Source: Bacillota bacterium
GTDB lineage: Bacteria > Bacillota > Desulfotomaculia > Desulfotomaculales > VENG01
NCBI GenBank assembly: GCA_009711705.1
Contig: VENG01000020.1
Span: 1 to 64,000 of the forward strand
Direction: 5' to 3'
DNA: 64,000 nt
Below are positions 9,394 through 18,346 of this stretch, in pieces (the stretch's first letter is position 1; every line of letters starts with the position of its first letter). The notes under the pieces are model-generated. The model was given only the letters and a program-made list of their open reading frames with translations, made no database searches and was not told the DNA's origin. Made by a program: the position numbers and the translations under genes.

Positions 9394-10001
9394 TCATTAT
9401 CTTCATTAAATAAAGGGGCTATACTGTCTATACGGTTTGTCCAAATACCACCGGTATAGTTAGGAGGAATTTGTTTTAGATCCTTTGCTGTATCGAATCC
9501 TTCAGACCATTTTCCGTCGCCGGCTACAATGACAAAAACTGAATTAACATTGTCCATTCTTTCAATGAAACGGTGTGGCCAACCCCACAATATACGAGCG
9601 TATTTTTGAGGTAGATGGAAATACGCGTTTTCCATTGAGTGAGGCACATATCCTGTCCATCCCACAAGCATATACGAGATTAAAGCCTTTTTCATTGTTT
9701 CTTTGGACATTACCCGGAGGTTGGGAAGTTTTTGTTGGAGGATAGCAATGGGGTCATCCCCTCCGTAGACAGCCAGTTGGTTTAGACGTTCTTGCGGTAT
9801 ATTTTTGAGATATTGGGCCAGGGATTCCCCTTCTTGTTTGTCATTACTTTTTATATGAATTAAGAATGAACGATCAGGAAAATAATTCAGCACTTCAGCT
9901 AATGACGGCATAAGACCTATTCCCTGGCCACGAAATGGATATGTTTTCCCACTAAATTTTACCCTTTTCCCTGGCAATTCCGAAAAACTTTTCTTTTGCA
10001 T
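9390..10001 (-). pseudogene. Truncated glycerophosphodiester phosphodiesterase (C-terminal part)
   Basis: The 203-residue frame matches only the C-terminal part of GDPD-family enzymes (TYPFRGQGIGLMPSLAEVL, then RSFLIHIKSND). The N-terminal part, with the catalytic His and the metal-binding Glu/Asp of the GDPD motif, is missing; full-length relatives are about 300 residues or more. The frame starts inside the 3' end of the ferredoxin gene, overlapping it by 50 nt. This suggests that a deletion joined the two and removed the 5' half of the phosphodiesterase gene. An active enzyme is unlikely. Confidence 0.65.
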
Positions 10002-11049
10002 TATCCGGGGGAATGTGCAGGTCCGAACGGCGTGACATGGTTATTGAACCTACAGGGCAAGCGGAGGCACATACCCCACAGCCTATGCAAACCTCTTCAT
10101 TGACAACGGGAATTTTTGTGTCTTGAAAGGCAATAGCCCCAACATGGCAACTGTCCGCGCACGTACCGCATCCTGTGCACGTTTCTGTTTCTAATGTAGG
10201 AATAAAATTACTCGGGTGCGTGGCATATTTTCCAGCTTCATTTATGCCGGTTAGTATTACGCAGCAGCAGCCGCAACAATGGCAAATGTAAGCAGGCTTA
10301 TTTAGTACGTTATCACAATTATGGACCAGGCCAAGTTCTTCTGTTTGATCAAGCACTCTCAGCAATTCATCCACCGTAGCCGGTTTGCCCAAACCCCTCC
10401 TTATTATCCATTCCGCAGCGTTGCCAAGGGAAGTGCAAACCTCAAGGGGGGCTCCGCATGATTTGCCCAAGTGACTTGCTTTATGGCGGCAGGGACATAT
10501 TGAAATTGCTCCTCCTCCGGATTGCCTGATAATTTCACTGGCCCTTTCGTAAGTTAAAACCTCAGTTTCCAAGGCTACTGGTATAAGGCTTTCATAAACC
10601 AAGGTCCGCATCATTCTCGTTTTGTCCCCAGAAAATTCATCCCTAACTTCTTTATTGTTAAAGAAACTTTGAAAAAGTTCTGCTAAATCCTTCAAATTTA
10701 CATCACTTTGTACCCGCATAAATGTATATTCAAAAAATCCTACCACCATCGGGGCCAGCATGTAATAATAACTATCTTTTCGGGGAATATCCAGTACCAA
10801 TCCCTTGTCAGCCATGCCATTTAGGATTTTTTTTAACTGTTCTCTTTCTATGCGGGTAATACTGGCAATCTGTTCCAAGGTCATGGGAGCCAGAGAAAAT
10901 TTACTTCCTATCATGGCCTCATTCTCAGTATAGAGACGGTAAAGTATGGTCATCAAAGTATCGTTTATTGGTGCACCTACCGGATTTTTGTTTAAGCGTT
11001 CGGCTAACATCCGGTAAACCTGTTCTTTGTCATGAACCAAATGTCCCAT
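9952..11049 (-). CDS. Winged-helix N-terminal, 4Fe-4S ferredoxin C-terminal protein
   Basis: This 365-residue protein has a helical winged-helix-like N-terminal part (MTLEQIASITRIEREQLKKIL, near residues 56-77). A Cys-rich middle follows (CPCRHKASHLGKSC, CHCCGCCC near 255). Two 4Fe-4S motifs lie at the C-terminus (CTGCGTCADSCH near 290 and CIGCGVCASACP near 320). Similar proteins in anaerobic Firmicutes are annotated as 4Fe-4S binding proteins of unknown role. The combination suggests an electron-transfer or redox-sensing protein. AAGGAGG precedes the ATG. The last 50 nt overlap the truncated phosphodiesterase frame. Confidence 0.75.
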   Translation of the reverse strand: MGHLVHDKEQVYRMLAERLNKNPVGAPINDTLMTILYRLYTENEAMIGSKFSLAPMTLEQIASITRIEREQLKKILNGMADKGLVLDIPRKDSYYYMLAPMVVGFFEYTFMRVQSDVNLKDLAELFQSFFNNKEVRDEFSGDKTRMMRTLVYESLIPVALETEVLTYERASEIIRQSGGGAISICPCRHKASHLGKSCGAPLEVCTSLGNAAEWIIRRGLGKPATVDELLRVLDQTEELGLVHNCDNVLNKPAYICHCCGCCCVILTGINEAGKYATHPSNFIPTLETETCTGCGTCADSCHVGAIAFQDTKIPVVNEEVCIGCGVCASACPVGSITMSRRSDLHIPPDNAKEKFFGIAREKGKI

Positions 11050-11311
11050 TCAAAAATCCTCCTTTGTTAATTTAATAATTAATTAAAGAACATATTATTT
11101 GTTTATGTGTATATACACATTTTATTTGCAAATCAAGCCCCAAGCGGTCGCTGAAACCCCATAGGTAGCAAAAGTTCCCTAATCTCCAGCGTTCATGTGA
11201 GGCAACGATAAGAAAATTACTGCAAAATTGATTCAGCTTAATTGGAAGCAAGGGTAACACTTTCCTTTATTACCGAATATTATGAATATAAATTTTTGGA
11301 GGTGAAATATT

Positions 11312-11650
11312 ATGGTAGACGAAAAGAAAGATAGTATTAAGCAGACAGATTATCATCAGTCGTATTATGAACCATTGGACAGCATGTACCCTGATGTTTA
11401 TTACCGTTGTTACCCGTATGTAAAACAGGCCTGTGAAATGTACGATAATCCCGATAACCCGGGATTTTATCCATATCCCACCAGGACAGCTGTTGATCAA
11501 CTAACTGATTATGTTTATCAAAGAATGAACTCTGGGTACACACAATCCATGGATAGGCAATATTACGGTGGAGGCATTCTAAGACCTTTATTAACCATTC
11601 TAATTATTCGAGAGCTATTAAGAAGAAGAAGACCTTACTATTATTATTAA
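11312..11650 (+). CDS. Tyrosine-rich small protein, possible spore-coat-like
   Basis: This 112-residue protein is unusually rich in Tyr and Pro (for example SYYEPLDSMYPDVYYRCYPY). It ends in a hydrophobic segment (GGGILRPLLTILIIRELL), then RRRRPYYYY at the terminus. GGAGGTG lies 7 nt before the ATG, so it is probably translated. I do not recognise a family. The composition is like that of proteins in spore coats or cross-linked surface layers, but this is only an analogy. Confidence 0.6.
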   Translation: MVDEKKDSIKQTDYHQSYYEPLDSMYPDVYYRCYPYVKQACEMYDNPDNPGFYPYPTRTAVDQLTDYVYQRMNSGYTQSMDRQYYGGGILRPLLTILIIRELLRRRRPYYYY

Positions 11651-12271
11651 CTGTTGGTCCGAACGCCACCAACCCCAACTAGGGACTTCCCCCTCTAGAT
11701 TATCGCCTATACCGGGCTAAAAACTAGACCCGGTGTAAAAAAACACTTTAAATCAGTCATTTACGTCGAGATGTAGTACCAGTTACTGCCATAACAGCAA
11801 CTCCTTTAATGAATTTTATTCTTATTTAAACATATCCCTATGGGTTAAAAACCAAGGCTGCAACAAACGAATATAATAGCCGCAGTAATCCCGGTATTTG
11901 CTAATTAAAACAAACCAAGTAAAATTCCTATAATCCCACTCCTCTTCCTTTAAAGTAGCTCCTTTAATCAGTTAGTCTCCAAAAATTGGTAAAATATTAT
12001 TAGTCTCCACAGGTACTTTATTTAGTAATCTCATTTCACCGCAACTTACGTCCCGGCATTAATTTTCCAGAAGTTAGACAATGAATCAAGCCCCTTTTTC
12101 CTGCTTCCGCTTTCCGGTTAAACTACAAAGCTCTAACGTCCCTTTCATAAAACATAATGCTTTTTAACAAAATATGATAGCTGTAAAATTGATAGACATG
12201 TTTCATATTATCGATTTTATGAATAATTTGATATTGCGTAAATGTAAAAAGAAAAGAAAGGAGGTAATAAA
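11651..12271. other. Intergenic region without a recognised gene
   Basis: No convincing reading frame was found. A small stem (ACCGGG at 11711-11716 with CCCGGT at 11729-11734) follows the tyrosine-rich gene and may end its transcript, although no T run follows. The rest is AT-rich. The AAAGGAGGT at its right end is the ribosome site of the next small gene. Confidence 0.5.
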
Positions 12272-12367
12272 ATGAGTGGCGCAAAGGGCTTTGATGGAAG
12301 TTTTATTCTCTTCCTGATCCTAATTCTGTTGGTCTTTAGCTTTCCGTACATTGGCGGCAAGTATTAG
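12272..12367 (+). CDS. Very small hydrophobic protein (31 aa), YjcZ-like
   Basis: The frame reads MSGAKGFDGS, then one hydrophobic helix (FILFLILILLVFSF), then PYIGGKY. AAAGGAGGT lies 7 nt upstream of the ATG and a strong terminator follows 60 nt after the stop, so it is a complete small transcription unit. Length and layout (Ser/Gly-rich start plus a single helix) resemble the YjcZ-type small sporulation membrane proteins of Firmicutes. The assignment is by analogy only. Confidence 0.6.
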   Translation: MSGAKGFDGSFILFLILILLVFSFPYIGGKY

Positions 12368-12430
12368 TGTATTATCGCTACGGGTTTGCAGTGATAATAC
12401 CAGGCAAAAACAAAATTCGCGCATTATTTT

Positions 12431-12465
12431 AAGATAGAAACCCTTTAAAGGGTTTCTATCTTTTT
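12431..12465 (+). terminator. Rho-independent terminator
   Basis: AAGATAGAAACCC pairs with GGGTTTCTATCTT around TTTAAA, and the T run continues the 3' arm. It ends the transcript of the 31-residue protein. Confidence 0.85.
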
Positions 12466-12819
12466 AACTCCCCCGCCGGGAAGTCCCCTTCCTGAGCAAG
12501 CTTGCGAAGGGAGGGAATGAAAGGCGGGTCTTATTTTTGTACATATAACACTAACAGAACTATTGTTCTGTTTCAATTCTATTAGTATGATATAGTTATG
12601 AAGTATAATATAGACAACGGATGTCACTCTGTATATTTACTTCGGTTCCACTACATTTGTTGCGTCAAATACGACACAAATTACTGACACCGGATGGTAA
12701 CTGAGTATCTAAAAAAAATCTTCTCTATTCTACACATGATTTATCTAGACAAACTTAGCTTGTAAAGAGACCTAATGTGCATCAGTGAACTTTCCTGCAT
12801 ACATGCCCCCTGTATTGGA
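12466..12819. other. Intergenic region with a GC-rich hairpin
   Basis: CCCGCC (12473-12478) and GGCGGG (about 12522-12527) form outer arms around a CCCCTTC/GAAGGG inner stem. This is a REP-like hairpin. The remaining 290 bp are AT-rich and hold no recognisable gene. Confidence 0.45.
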
Positions 12820-13467
12820 TCATGCCATTAGTTCGCATTGCATAATCAGAAAACTCGACACAATGTGTCCGGCCGCCGATATGTCTTCTGTATGAAGATA
12901 ATGATTAGCATTGAAGTCAAACAAAATATTGGCTGATGCCTCTATTTCCTCATCCTCTGACCATATGTTAACCCTTACCGGAAACCTTGGCAACAAGAAG
13001 AAAACAGCGGAGATATCTGCGCTATCCTTAAGATAGCCACCGAGTTTGAGGCAGGCAAGCTTAACCCGTTCAGCCGGTTGCCGGGTTATTAGATCAGCCA
13101 GCGGTTTTATACTTTCGCGCATAAAGGCTGGATAATATATGTTACCGCTTTCCAATTCTCGATATGAAATTAACCTATGAAGCAACGGTGTATTATCGGC
13201 CCTGCTAAGGTAATGCAGAATGATAAAACGCCAGTACCAGACCGGGCTGAGATTGGAATTACTGAAAGAGATATGGCCGTCCGGAAAGTTTACATCTATC
13301 CATTGCCCAAGGCTCTGTAAAGTAATTATGGAATGTTCGGAATCAAAAACTGACCCGCTGTTCCGAGCCATTTCTACAGGGTTCTTTGAAGCGAACGCCT
13401 TGAGAGCATAGTCAAAGGCCACTCGATACATCCCGGTATTTTCATTATCGATCATGTAAGTAAACAT
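12820..13467 (-). CDS. DUF3786-type protein
   Basis: This 215-residue protein fits the DUF3786 pattern. It has a middle WRFIILHYLSRADNTPL followed by ISYRELESGNIYYPAF, and a C-terminal RFPVRVNIWSEDEEI with SANILFDFNANHYLHTEDI. The family is common in anaerobic bacteria and archaea, often beside corrinoid or Fe-S proteins, and has no proven function. The start is well supported by AAGGAGGAATT directly before the ATG. It stands alone between two stretches of non-coding DNA. Confidence 0.75.
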   Translation of the reverse strand: MFTYMIDNENTGMYRVAFDYALKAFASKNPVEMARNSGSVFDSEHSIITLQSLGQWIDVNFPDGHISFSNSNLSPVWYWRFIILHYLSRADNTPLLHRLISYRELESGNIYYPAFMRESIKPLADLITRQPAERVKLACLKLGGYLKDSADISAVFFLLPRFPVRVNIWSEDEEIEASANILFDFNANHYLHTEDISAAGHIVSSFLIMQCELMA

Positions 13468-13695
13468 AATTCCTCCTTACAAACCAAGCGATTTTAAATT
13501 TACAGAGTGCGGGCGTAAAAGCCGGTAATATGCTACACCAGGGCATTTACCCTCCGCGATTATGGGCTGCTGCCCATGGCCGTGGCATTGTTAGGCTCCT
13601 GACGGATTGCTTCGCTCCTGCCTACCTAAAATAGCAATAATCATATGGATAATGGGGAGATAATTAGCCCCTTACTGGCTTTCCCATAGGCCGGT

Positions 13696-14136
13696 TTACC
13701 TAATAAAAGATCCCTCGTTAGAAGAAAGTGCATCGACTAACCAATTAGGATGCATTTCTAAAATGTCGGAAGGCAAATCATTGACGGGAAAATAACTAAT
13801 ATCTAATGTTTCTGCTGAGTTACAAGATAACTCTCCACCAATTACCTTTGCCAAGAAATATATAGTTACGAAATGAACTATTCGTCCATCTGGATATGAA
13901 ATAATTTGAGATTTTGGATCCGAATAGACTCCAATCAGACGTGTTACTTTAATGTGTAATCCTGTTTCTTCCAACACTTCCCGAACTGCTGCTGCAGTTA
14001 CAGTCTCCCCCGGTTCAACATGCCCGGAAAGGATGCCCCACAGACCAACATCTGCCCGTTTTTGAAGTAACACATTGTTTTCCTCGTCAAAAATAACAAT
14101 GGCAACGCCTGGTCGAATTTCATCAATTGATTTCAT
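13696..14136 (-). CDS. Nudix hydrolase
   Basis: This is a 146-residue Nudix-fold pyrophosphohydrolase. The Nudix box runs from Gly38 to Leu60 (GHVEPGETVTAAA then VREVLEETGL) and has all the catalytic Glu residues. Such enzymes cleave nucleoside diphosphates linked to another group. The specificity is not readable; the sequence is of the MutT/ADP-ribose-pyrophosphatase-like general type. AAAGGA precedes the ATG. Confidence 0.9.
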   Translation of the reverse strand: MKSIDEIRPGVAIVIFDEENNVLLQKRADVGLWGILSGHVEPGETVTAAAVREVLEETGLHIKVTRLIGVYSDPKSQIISYPDGRIVHFVTIYFLAKVIGGELSCNSAETLDISYFPVNDLPSDILEMHPNWLVDALSSNEGSFIR

Positions 14137-14395
14137 GTCATTTTTCCTTTCTATATGCGATTATTATCGTTACTGTCCTTAAACTCTATGCCAAAGCAAT
14201 TATTGAAGGGGGATATGTGCAATATGTTCTCTAGATTCAATGTTACCCTTCTCTCCTAGTTCAAAATAGCCTTCGTTACCACATTCACAAATGAAGTTGA
14301 AGTGAAAGTCTGAAACATTTAGCTACAATTGAAACATTTAACTACAATTACTTTTCTGCGGCAATGACATGACAAACAAGCCATCGGTTGATGAC

Positions 14396-14503
14396 TTAAC
14401 GGTCACGAAGTTGAATTACAACATAGTGAAGCTTGTCAGTGTACTCCTCAATACATCTAATGATTCCTTGAAGTCGAATTTTCAGGATTGCAATGCTTTC
14501 CAT
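14396..14503 (-). CDS. Possible 35-residue small protein
   Basis: The minus strand carries AAGGGGAGGAG 4 nt before an ATG that opens a 35-codon frame (MESIAILKIRL, ending VIQLRDR, then TAA). The ribosome site is among the best in the region, but the peptide matches nothing I recognise. The surrounding stretch 14137-14562 holds no other gene. It could be a small amphipathic regulator or a decayed gene start. Confidence 0.35.
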   Translation of the reverse strand: MESIAILKIRLQGIIRCIEEYTDKLHYVVIQLRDR

Positions 14504-14562
14504 TTACTCCTCCCCTTAATAGTACTTTTTACGAACTTCAGGATAGACATTAGCAAACCCAC

Positions 14563-14886
14563 TCATGGAAGGTAATCCTCCCGAACCGGGGCAAATACTT
14601 CTAACGCCAGAGAATCTTCAATGATCCTGGCAGAATGTTCTACATTCCCGGGGATAACCCAACTGTCCCCTGGATTAACCTCGTGTTCCTCACCTGCAAT
14701 AGCCAAAATGATTTTCCCTGAAACCAGGTAGCCTGTTTGTTCCTGCGGATGGCTATGATTGGGTAAAGTATTACCTTTTTCCAATAAGAATTCGGTCATC
14801 AAGGTCTTTTCACCGTGAACAAGTGTCTTTCTTTTAACGCCCTCAACAACTGCTATGTATCCCTGGTCATTTTTAGTGGCAAACAT
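14563..14886 (-). CDS. Cupin domain protein
   Basis: This 107-residue single-domain cupin has a first motif with PNHSHPQEQTGYLVSG (His pair, near residue 36) and a second motif NPGDSWVIPGNVEHSA (near 70). These residues normally bind a metal inside a small beta-barrel. The role is unknown. GGAAGGAG lies upstream of the ATG. Confidence 0.85.
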   Translation of the reverse strand: MFATKNDQGYIAVVEGVKRKTLVHGEKTLMTEFLLEKGNTLPNHSHPQEQTGYLVSGKIILAIAGEEHEVNPGDSWVIPGNVEHSARIIEDSLALEVFAPVREDYLP

Positions 14887-15060
14887 GAATAATCTAGCTC
14901 CTTCCTATTACTATTGAACCGTCAGATTCGGACTCCATTGTTTAGTGAGTTCTGGTACATTCATCTTTTTTAATATTTCATTTTATTTCCACACACATCT
15001 TTTCTTTTCCTTTCATTTGAGAGGGATATGTCAGAAAAAAAAGAATATTGCAGGCATGGG

Positions 15061-15110
15061 AAAAGGGGTCGGGCTTGAATAAGTGAATTATTCAAGCCCG
15101 ACCCCTTTAA
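15061..15110. repeat. Perfect palindromic REP-like hairpin, probable terminator
   Basis: GGGGTCGGGCTTGAATAA and its exact inverse surround a 4-nt loop. The hairpin lies just after the end of engB on the minus strand, where it is followed by TTTT. It probably terminates the lonB-lonA-engB transcript and is also a typical REP-like palindrome sequence. Confidence 0.75.
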
Positions 15111-15124
15111 ATACGATCCCCAAA

Positions 15125-15712
15125 CTACATAGCAGTCCATTGTTCAATCACTTTCAAAACTTCCTCCCGCCCCGCACCTGTTTGGGCGGAGAAGGGAATT
15201 AGTATGTCGTTACTACCCAGCTCCAAAGTCTTTCTCACAACTGCCAAGTGTTTTTGCACTCTGCCTCGGCTGATTTTATCAGCTTTAGTAGCGACAATAG
15301 CATGAGGTAAGCCGTAAAAACGAAGCCACTGGCACATCTGTACATCCTGTGCTGTGGGTTGGTGCCGGATATCGACTAAAATAATTGCACCGCGCAATTG
15401 CTCTCGCCCGGATAGATAACTTTCTATCATTGGTCCCCATTTGACCCTTATCTTTTCCGGCACTTTGGCATAACCATAGCCGGGTAAATCTACCAGGTGA
15501 AAATTACCGTTAATTATGTAAAAGTTTATCAACTGGGTGCGCCCGGGCGTATTGCTAATGCGGGCAATTTTTTTGCGGTTGGTAATTTTGTTTAAAAGTG
15601 ATGACTTGCCTACATTGGAACGCCCGGAAAGGGCCACCTCAGGGTGGCCCTCTTCCGGGCAATTTTCCAAACCTGTGCTACTTTTTACGAATTCCGCGGA
15701 GACTATTTTCAT
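15125..15712 (-). CDS. engB: Ribosome biogenesis GTPase EngB/YsxC
   Basis: This is a 195-residue TrmE-Era-EngA-EngB-Septin-like GTPase involved in assembly of the large ribosomal subunit. The P-loop GRSNVGKSS is at residues 30-38. The switch I region has TPGRTQ, G3 is DLPGYG and G4 is ATKAD. Its ATG overlaps the lonA stop codon (ATGA), so the two are translationally coupled, as in the conserved Firmicute order lonA-ysxC. Confidence 0.96.
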   Translation of the reverse strand: MKIVSAEFVKSSTGLENCPEEGHPEVALSGRSNVGKSSLLNKITNRKKIARISNTPGRTQLINFYIINGNFHLVDLPGYGYAKVPEKIRVKWGPMIESYLSGREQLRGAIILVDIRHQPTAQDVQMCQWLRFYGLPHAIVATKADKISRGRVQKHLAVVRKTLELGSNDILIPFSAQTGAGREEVLKVIEQWTAM

Positions 15713-18132
15713 GGATGAATCTCGCGGCCTCCCTCATCGGTATCAACTATCGGATCGTTATATGACATTTCTACCGGTACTTCCGGCGGGGCGTCTGCCT
15801 CTGTATTTCCAAACTTACTCTCGTCCAGCAGCCCTAACTTAATAACTTGATCCATATTTTCTACCAAGATACATTCCACTTGTTTCTTGATGTTTTTGGG
15901 AACTTCGTCCAAATCCTTTTTATTATCTTGTGGCAATATGACTGTCTTTATACCTGCCCGGTGTGCAGCCAATACTTTTTCCTTAAAGCCACCGATAGGC
16001 AGTACTCTACCGCGTAGAGTCACCTCACCGGTCATGGCTAAATCATTTCTTACCCTGCGACCGGTAAGCGCCGATGCCAGGGCCAGGGCCAGGGTGATAC
16101 CTGCAGACGGCCCGTCTTTGGGGATGGCGCCTTCAGGAACGTGTACGTGGACATCAAACTTTTCAAAAACAGCATGGTCGATACCAAGCTGGTCAGCTCT
16201 GCTGCGTACATAGCTAAAGGCCGCCTGGGCGGACTCTTTCATCACATCCCCCAGTTTACCGGTAAGGGTTAGCTTCCCGTTGCCTTTATATTTGCCCACT
16301 TCCACAGCCAGAGTATCTCCACCAACTGCAGTCCATGCCAAGCCTGTGGCAATACCCACTTGCGCCTCTTTTTCGGCTGTTCCGTAACGGTACCTGGGTG
16401 TACCAAGCATTTGAGGCAGGTTCTGCACCGTTGCCTTCACTTTTTTGGCCTTTTTAGACACTATTTGCTTGGCGGCTTTGCGGCAAATGCCTGCTATCTC
16501 ACGCTCCAGGTTTCTTACGCCACTTTCCCGCGTATATTCCTGGATAATTTTGCGTACGGTGTTCTCTGATATATTAATCATCTGGTCAGTTAAACCATGT
16601 TCTTTAATTTGTTTGGGCATCAAGTGCCGCATGGCAATCTGTACCTTTTCTTCTTCGGTATACCCGGCAATCTCTATGATTTCCATCCTGTCCAGAAGCG
16701 GACGGGGAATGTTAGACCCTACGTTAGCCGTGGTAACAAACATCACGTTACTTAGATCATACGGCACTTCAATGTAATGATCACTGAAAGTACTGTTTTG
16801 CTCAGGATCCAATACCTCCAGCAGCGCCGAAGAGGGATCACCCCTAAAATCCATGCTCATTTTATCAACTTCATCCAGCAGGAATACAGGGTTTTTGGAA
16901 CCTGCAGTACGTATACCCTGGATAATACGTCCGGGCATGGCTCCTACATAGGTGCGCCTGTGTCCACGAATTTCTGCCTCATCCCTCACTCCGCCGAGGG
17001 AAAGGCGCACAAACTTGCGGTCTAAAGACCTGGCGATAGAACGGCCCAGAGATGTTTTACCGACTCCGGGAGGCCCTACCAAACAAAGGATGGGGCCCTT
17101 CATTTTTTTGGAAAGCTTACGAATAGCAAGGTATTCCAAAATACGATCTTTTACCTTGTTTAAACCATAATGATCTTCTTCGAGAATTTTTTCAGCATGG
17201 TTGATATCCAGACGGTCTCTGGTTCCCTTGGACCAGGGCAAGGCCAGAAGCCAATCCAGATAATTGCGAACTACTGCTGCCTCGGCAGCCATGGGCGGCA
17301 TTTTCTCCAACCGCTCAACTTCCTTGATGGCCTTTTCATTTACTTCCTTGGGTAATTTAGCCTTGGCGATTTTTTCCCGGTATTCTTCACCTTCGGCCGC
17401 CTTATCATCTTTTTCACCCAATTCCTTCTGAATGGCCTTCATTTGTTCCCGGAGATAGTATTCTTTTTGTGTTTTTTCCATCTGCTTACGAACACGAACG
17501 TTTATTTTACGTTCCAATTCCACTATCTCTAATTCCTTAGAAACAATAGCGCACAAGTTTTCCAGTCTATCAACTATATCCGTTGCTTCCAGGATTCCCT
17601 GCTTCTCTTCAATCCGCAGGTTGAGATGAGAGGCCACAATGTCCGCAAGCCGTCCCGGCTCTTCCAAATTGATCACTGAAGCTACCGTTTCCGGTGGAAT
17701 ACGCTTGGATATTTTTACATATTGTTCAAACTGGTTAACTAAGTTACGCATAAGCGCTTCAATTTCCGGATTTTTCTCAAAATCTTCCGTATATTGTTCT
17801 AACTTAACTTTGAAGTACGGACTTTCTTCCGTATATTCGTCAATACTGGCCCGCGCAATCCCTTCAACCAGTACCCTGATGGTTCCACCAGGAAGTTTCA
17901 ACAATTGCTTAACTTCCGCTACGGTACCGATATCATAAATGTCATTAGGTCCGGGATCATCTGTCTGAGCATCTTTCTGAGTGGACAAAAAGATCATTTT
18001 GTCCTGAATCATTGCCTCTTCTATGGCCTGTACGGATTTTTCCCTGCCCACATCTAAGTGGATGACCATGTAAGGAAAAACCAGGATTCCCCTAAGTGGT
18101 AATAAAGGTAAAACCCGTTCGACGGGATTCAT
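15709..18132 (-). CDS. lon: ATP-dependent protease LonA
   Basis: This 807-residue cytoplasmic AAA+ serine protease degrades misfolded and regulatory proteins. It has the N-terminal LON substrate domain, a coiled-coil linker, an AAA+ module with GPPGVGKTS (Walker A, near residue 355) and DEVDKM (Walker B), and a C-terminal protease domain. Ser in KDGPSAG (near 678) and Lys in GGFKEKV (near 720) form the catalytic dyad. ATG 18132 is preferred because GGAGGTG precedes it; the earlier in-frame ATG at 18159 has no ribosome site. It lies downstream of lonB and overlaps engB. Confidence 0.97.
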   Translation of the reverse strand: MNPVERVLPLLPLRGILVFPYMVIHLDVGREKSVQAIEEAMIQDKMIFLSTQKDAQTDDPGPNDIYDIGTVAEVKQLLKLPGGTIRVLVEGIARASIDEYTEESPYFKVKLEQYTEDFEKNPEIEALMRNLVNQFEQYVKISKRIPPETVASVINLEEPGRLADIVASHLNLRIEEKQGILEATDIVDRLENLCAIVSKELEIVELERKINVRVRKQMEKTQKEYYLREQMKAIQKELGEKDDKAAEGEEYREKIAKAKLPKEVNEKAIKEVERLEKMPPMAAEAAVVRNYLDWLLALPWSKGTRDRLDINHAEKILEEDHYGLNKVKDRILEYLAIRKLSKKMKGPILCLVGPPGVGKTSLGRSIARSLDRKFVRLSLGGVRDEAEIRGHRRTYVGAMPGRIIQGIRTAGSKNPVFLLDEVDKMSMDFRGDPSSALLEVLDPEQNSTFSDHYIEVPYDLSNVMFVTTANVGSNIPRPLLDRMEIIEIAGYTEEEKVQIAMRHLMPKQIKEHGLTDQMINISENTVRKIIQEYTRESGVRNLEREIAGICRKAAKQIVSKKAKKVKATVQNLPQMLGTPRYRYGTAEKEAQVGIATGLAWTAVGGDTLAVEVGKYKGNGKLTLTGKLGDVMKESAQAAFSYVRSRADQLGIDHAVFEKFDVHVHVPEGAIPKDGPSAGITLALALASALTGRRVRNDLAMTGEVTLRGRVLPIGGFKEKVLAAHRAGIKTVILPQDNKKDLDEVPKNIKKQVECILVENMDQVIKLGLLDESKFGNTEADAPPEVPVEMSYNDPIVDTDEGGREIHP

Positions 18133-18290
18133 AGATGCACCTCCTATTATTACGTTCATTACTACTACACATCGTTCGGGCAGATATTAAAATACATAAG
18201 TTATTTTATCATAATTGATGGTCATGCGGCCATAACAATAAGTGCCATGTGTGGAATGTTGCTTAGTTTTATACTTCCACCCAGCATATA

Positions 18291-18322
18291 ACAAACCCTC
18301 TTTATAATAAAAGAGGGTTTGT
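18291..18322. terminator. Stem-loop between lonB and lonA
   Basis: ACAAACCCTC pairs with GAGGGTTTGT around a 12-nt loop, just after lonB on the minus strand. It would separate lonB from lonA transcription at least in part. Confidence 0.6.
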
Positions 18323-18346
18323 TGATTTTTAAAGTTTTTTTAAATC

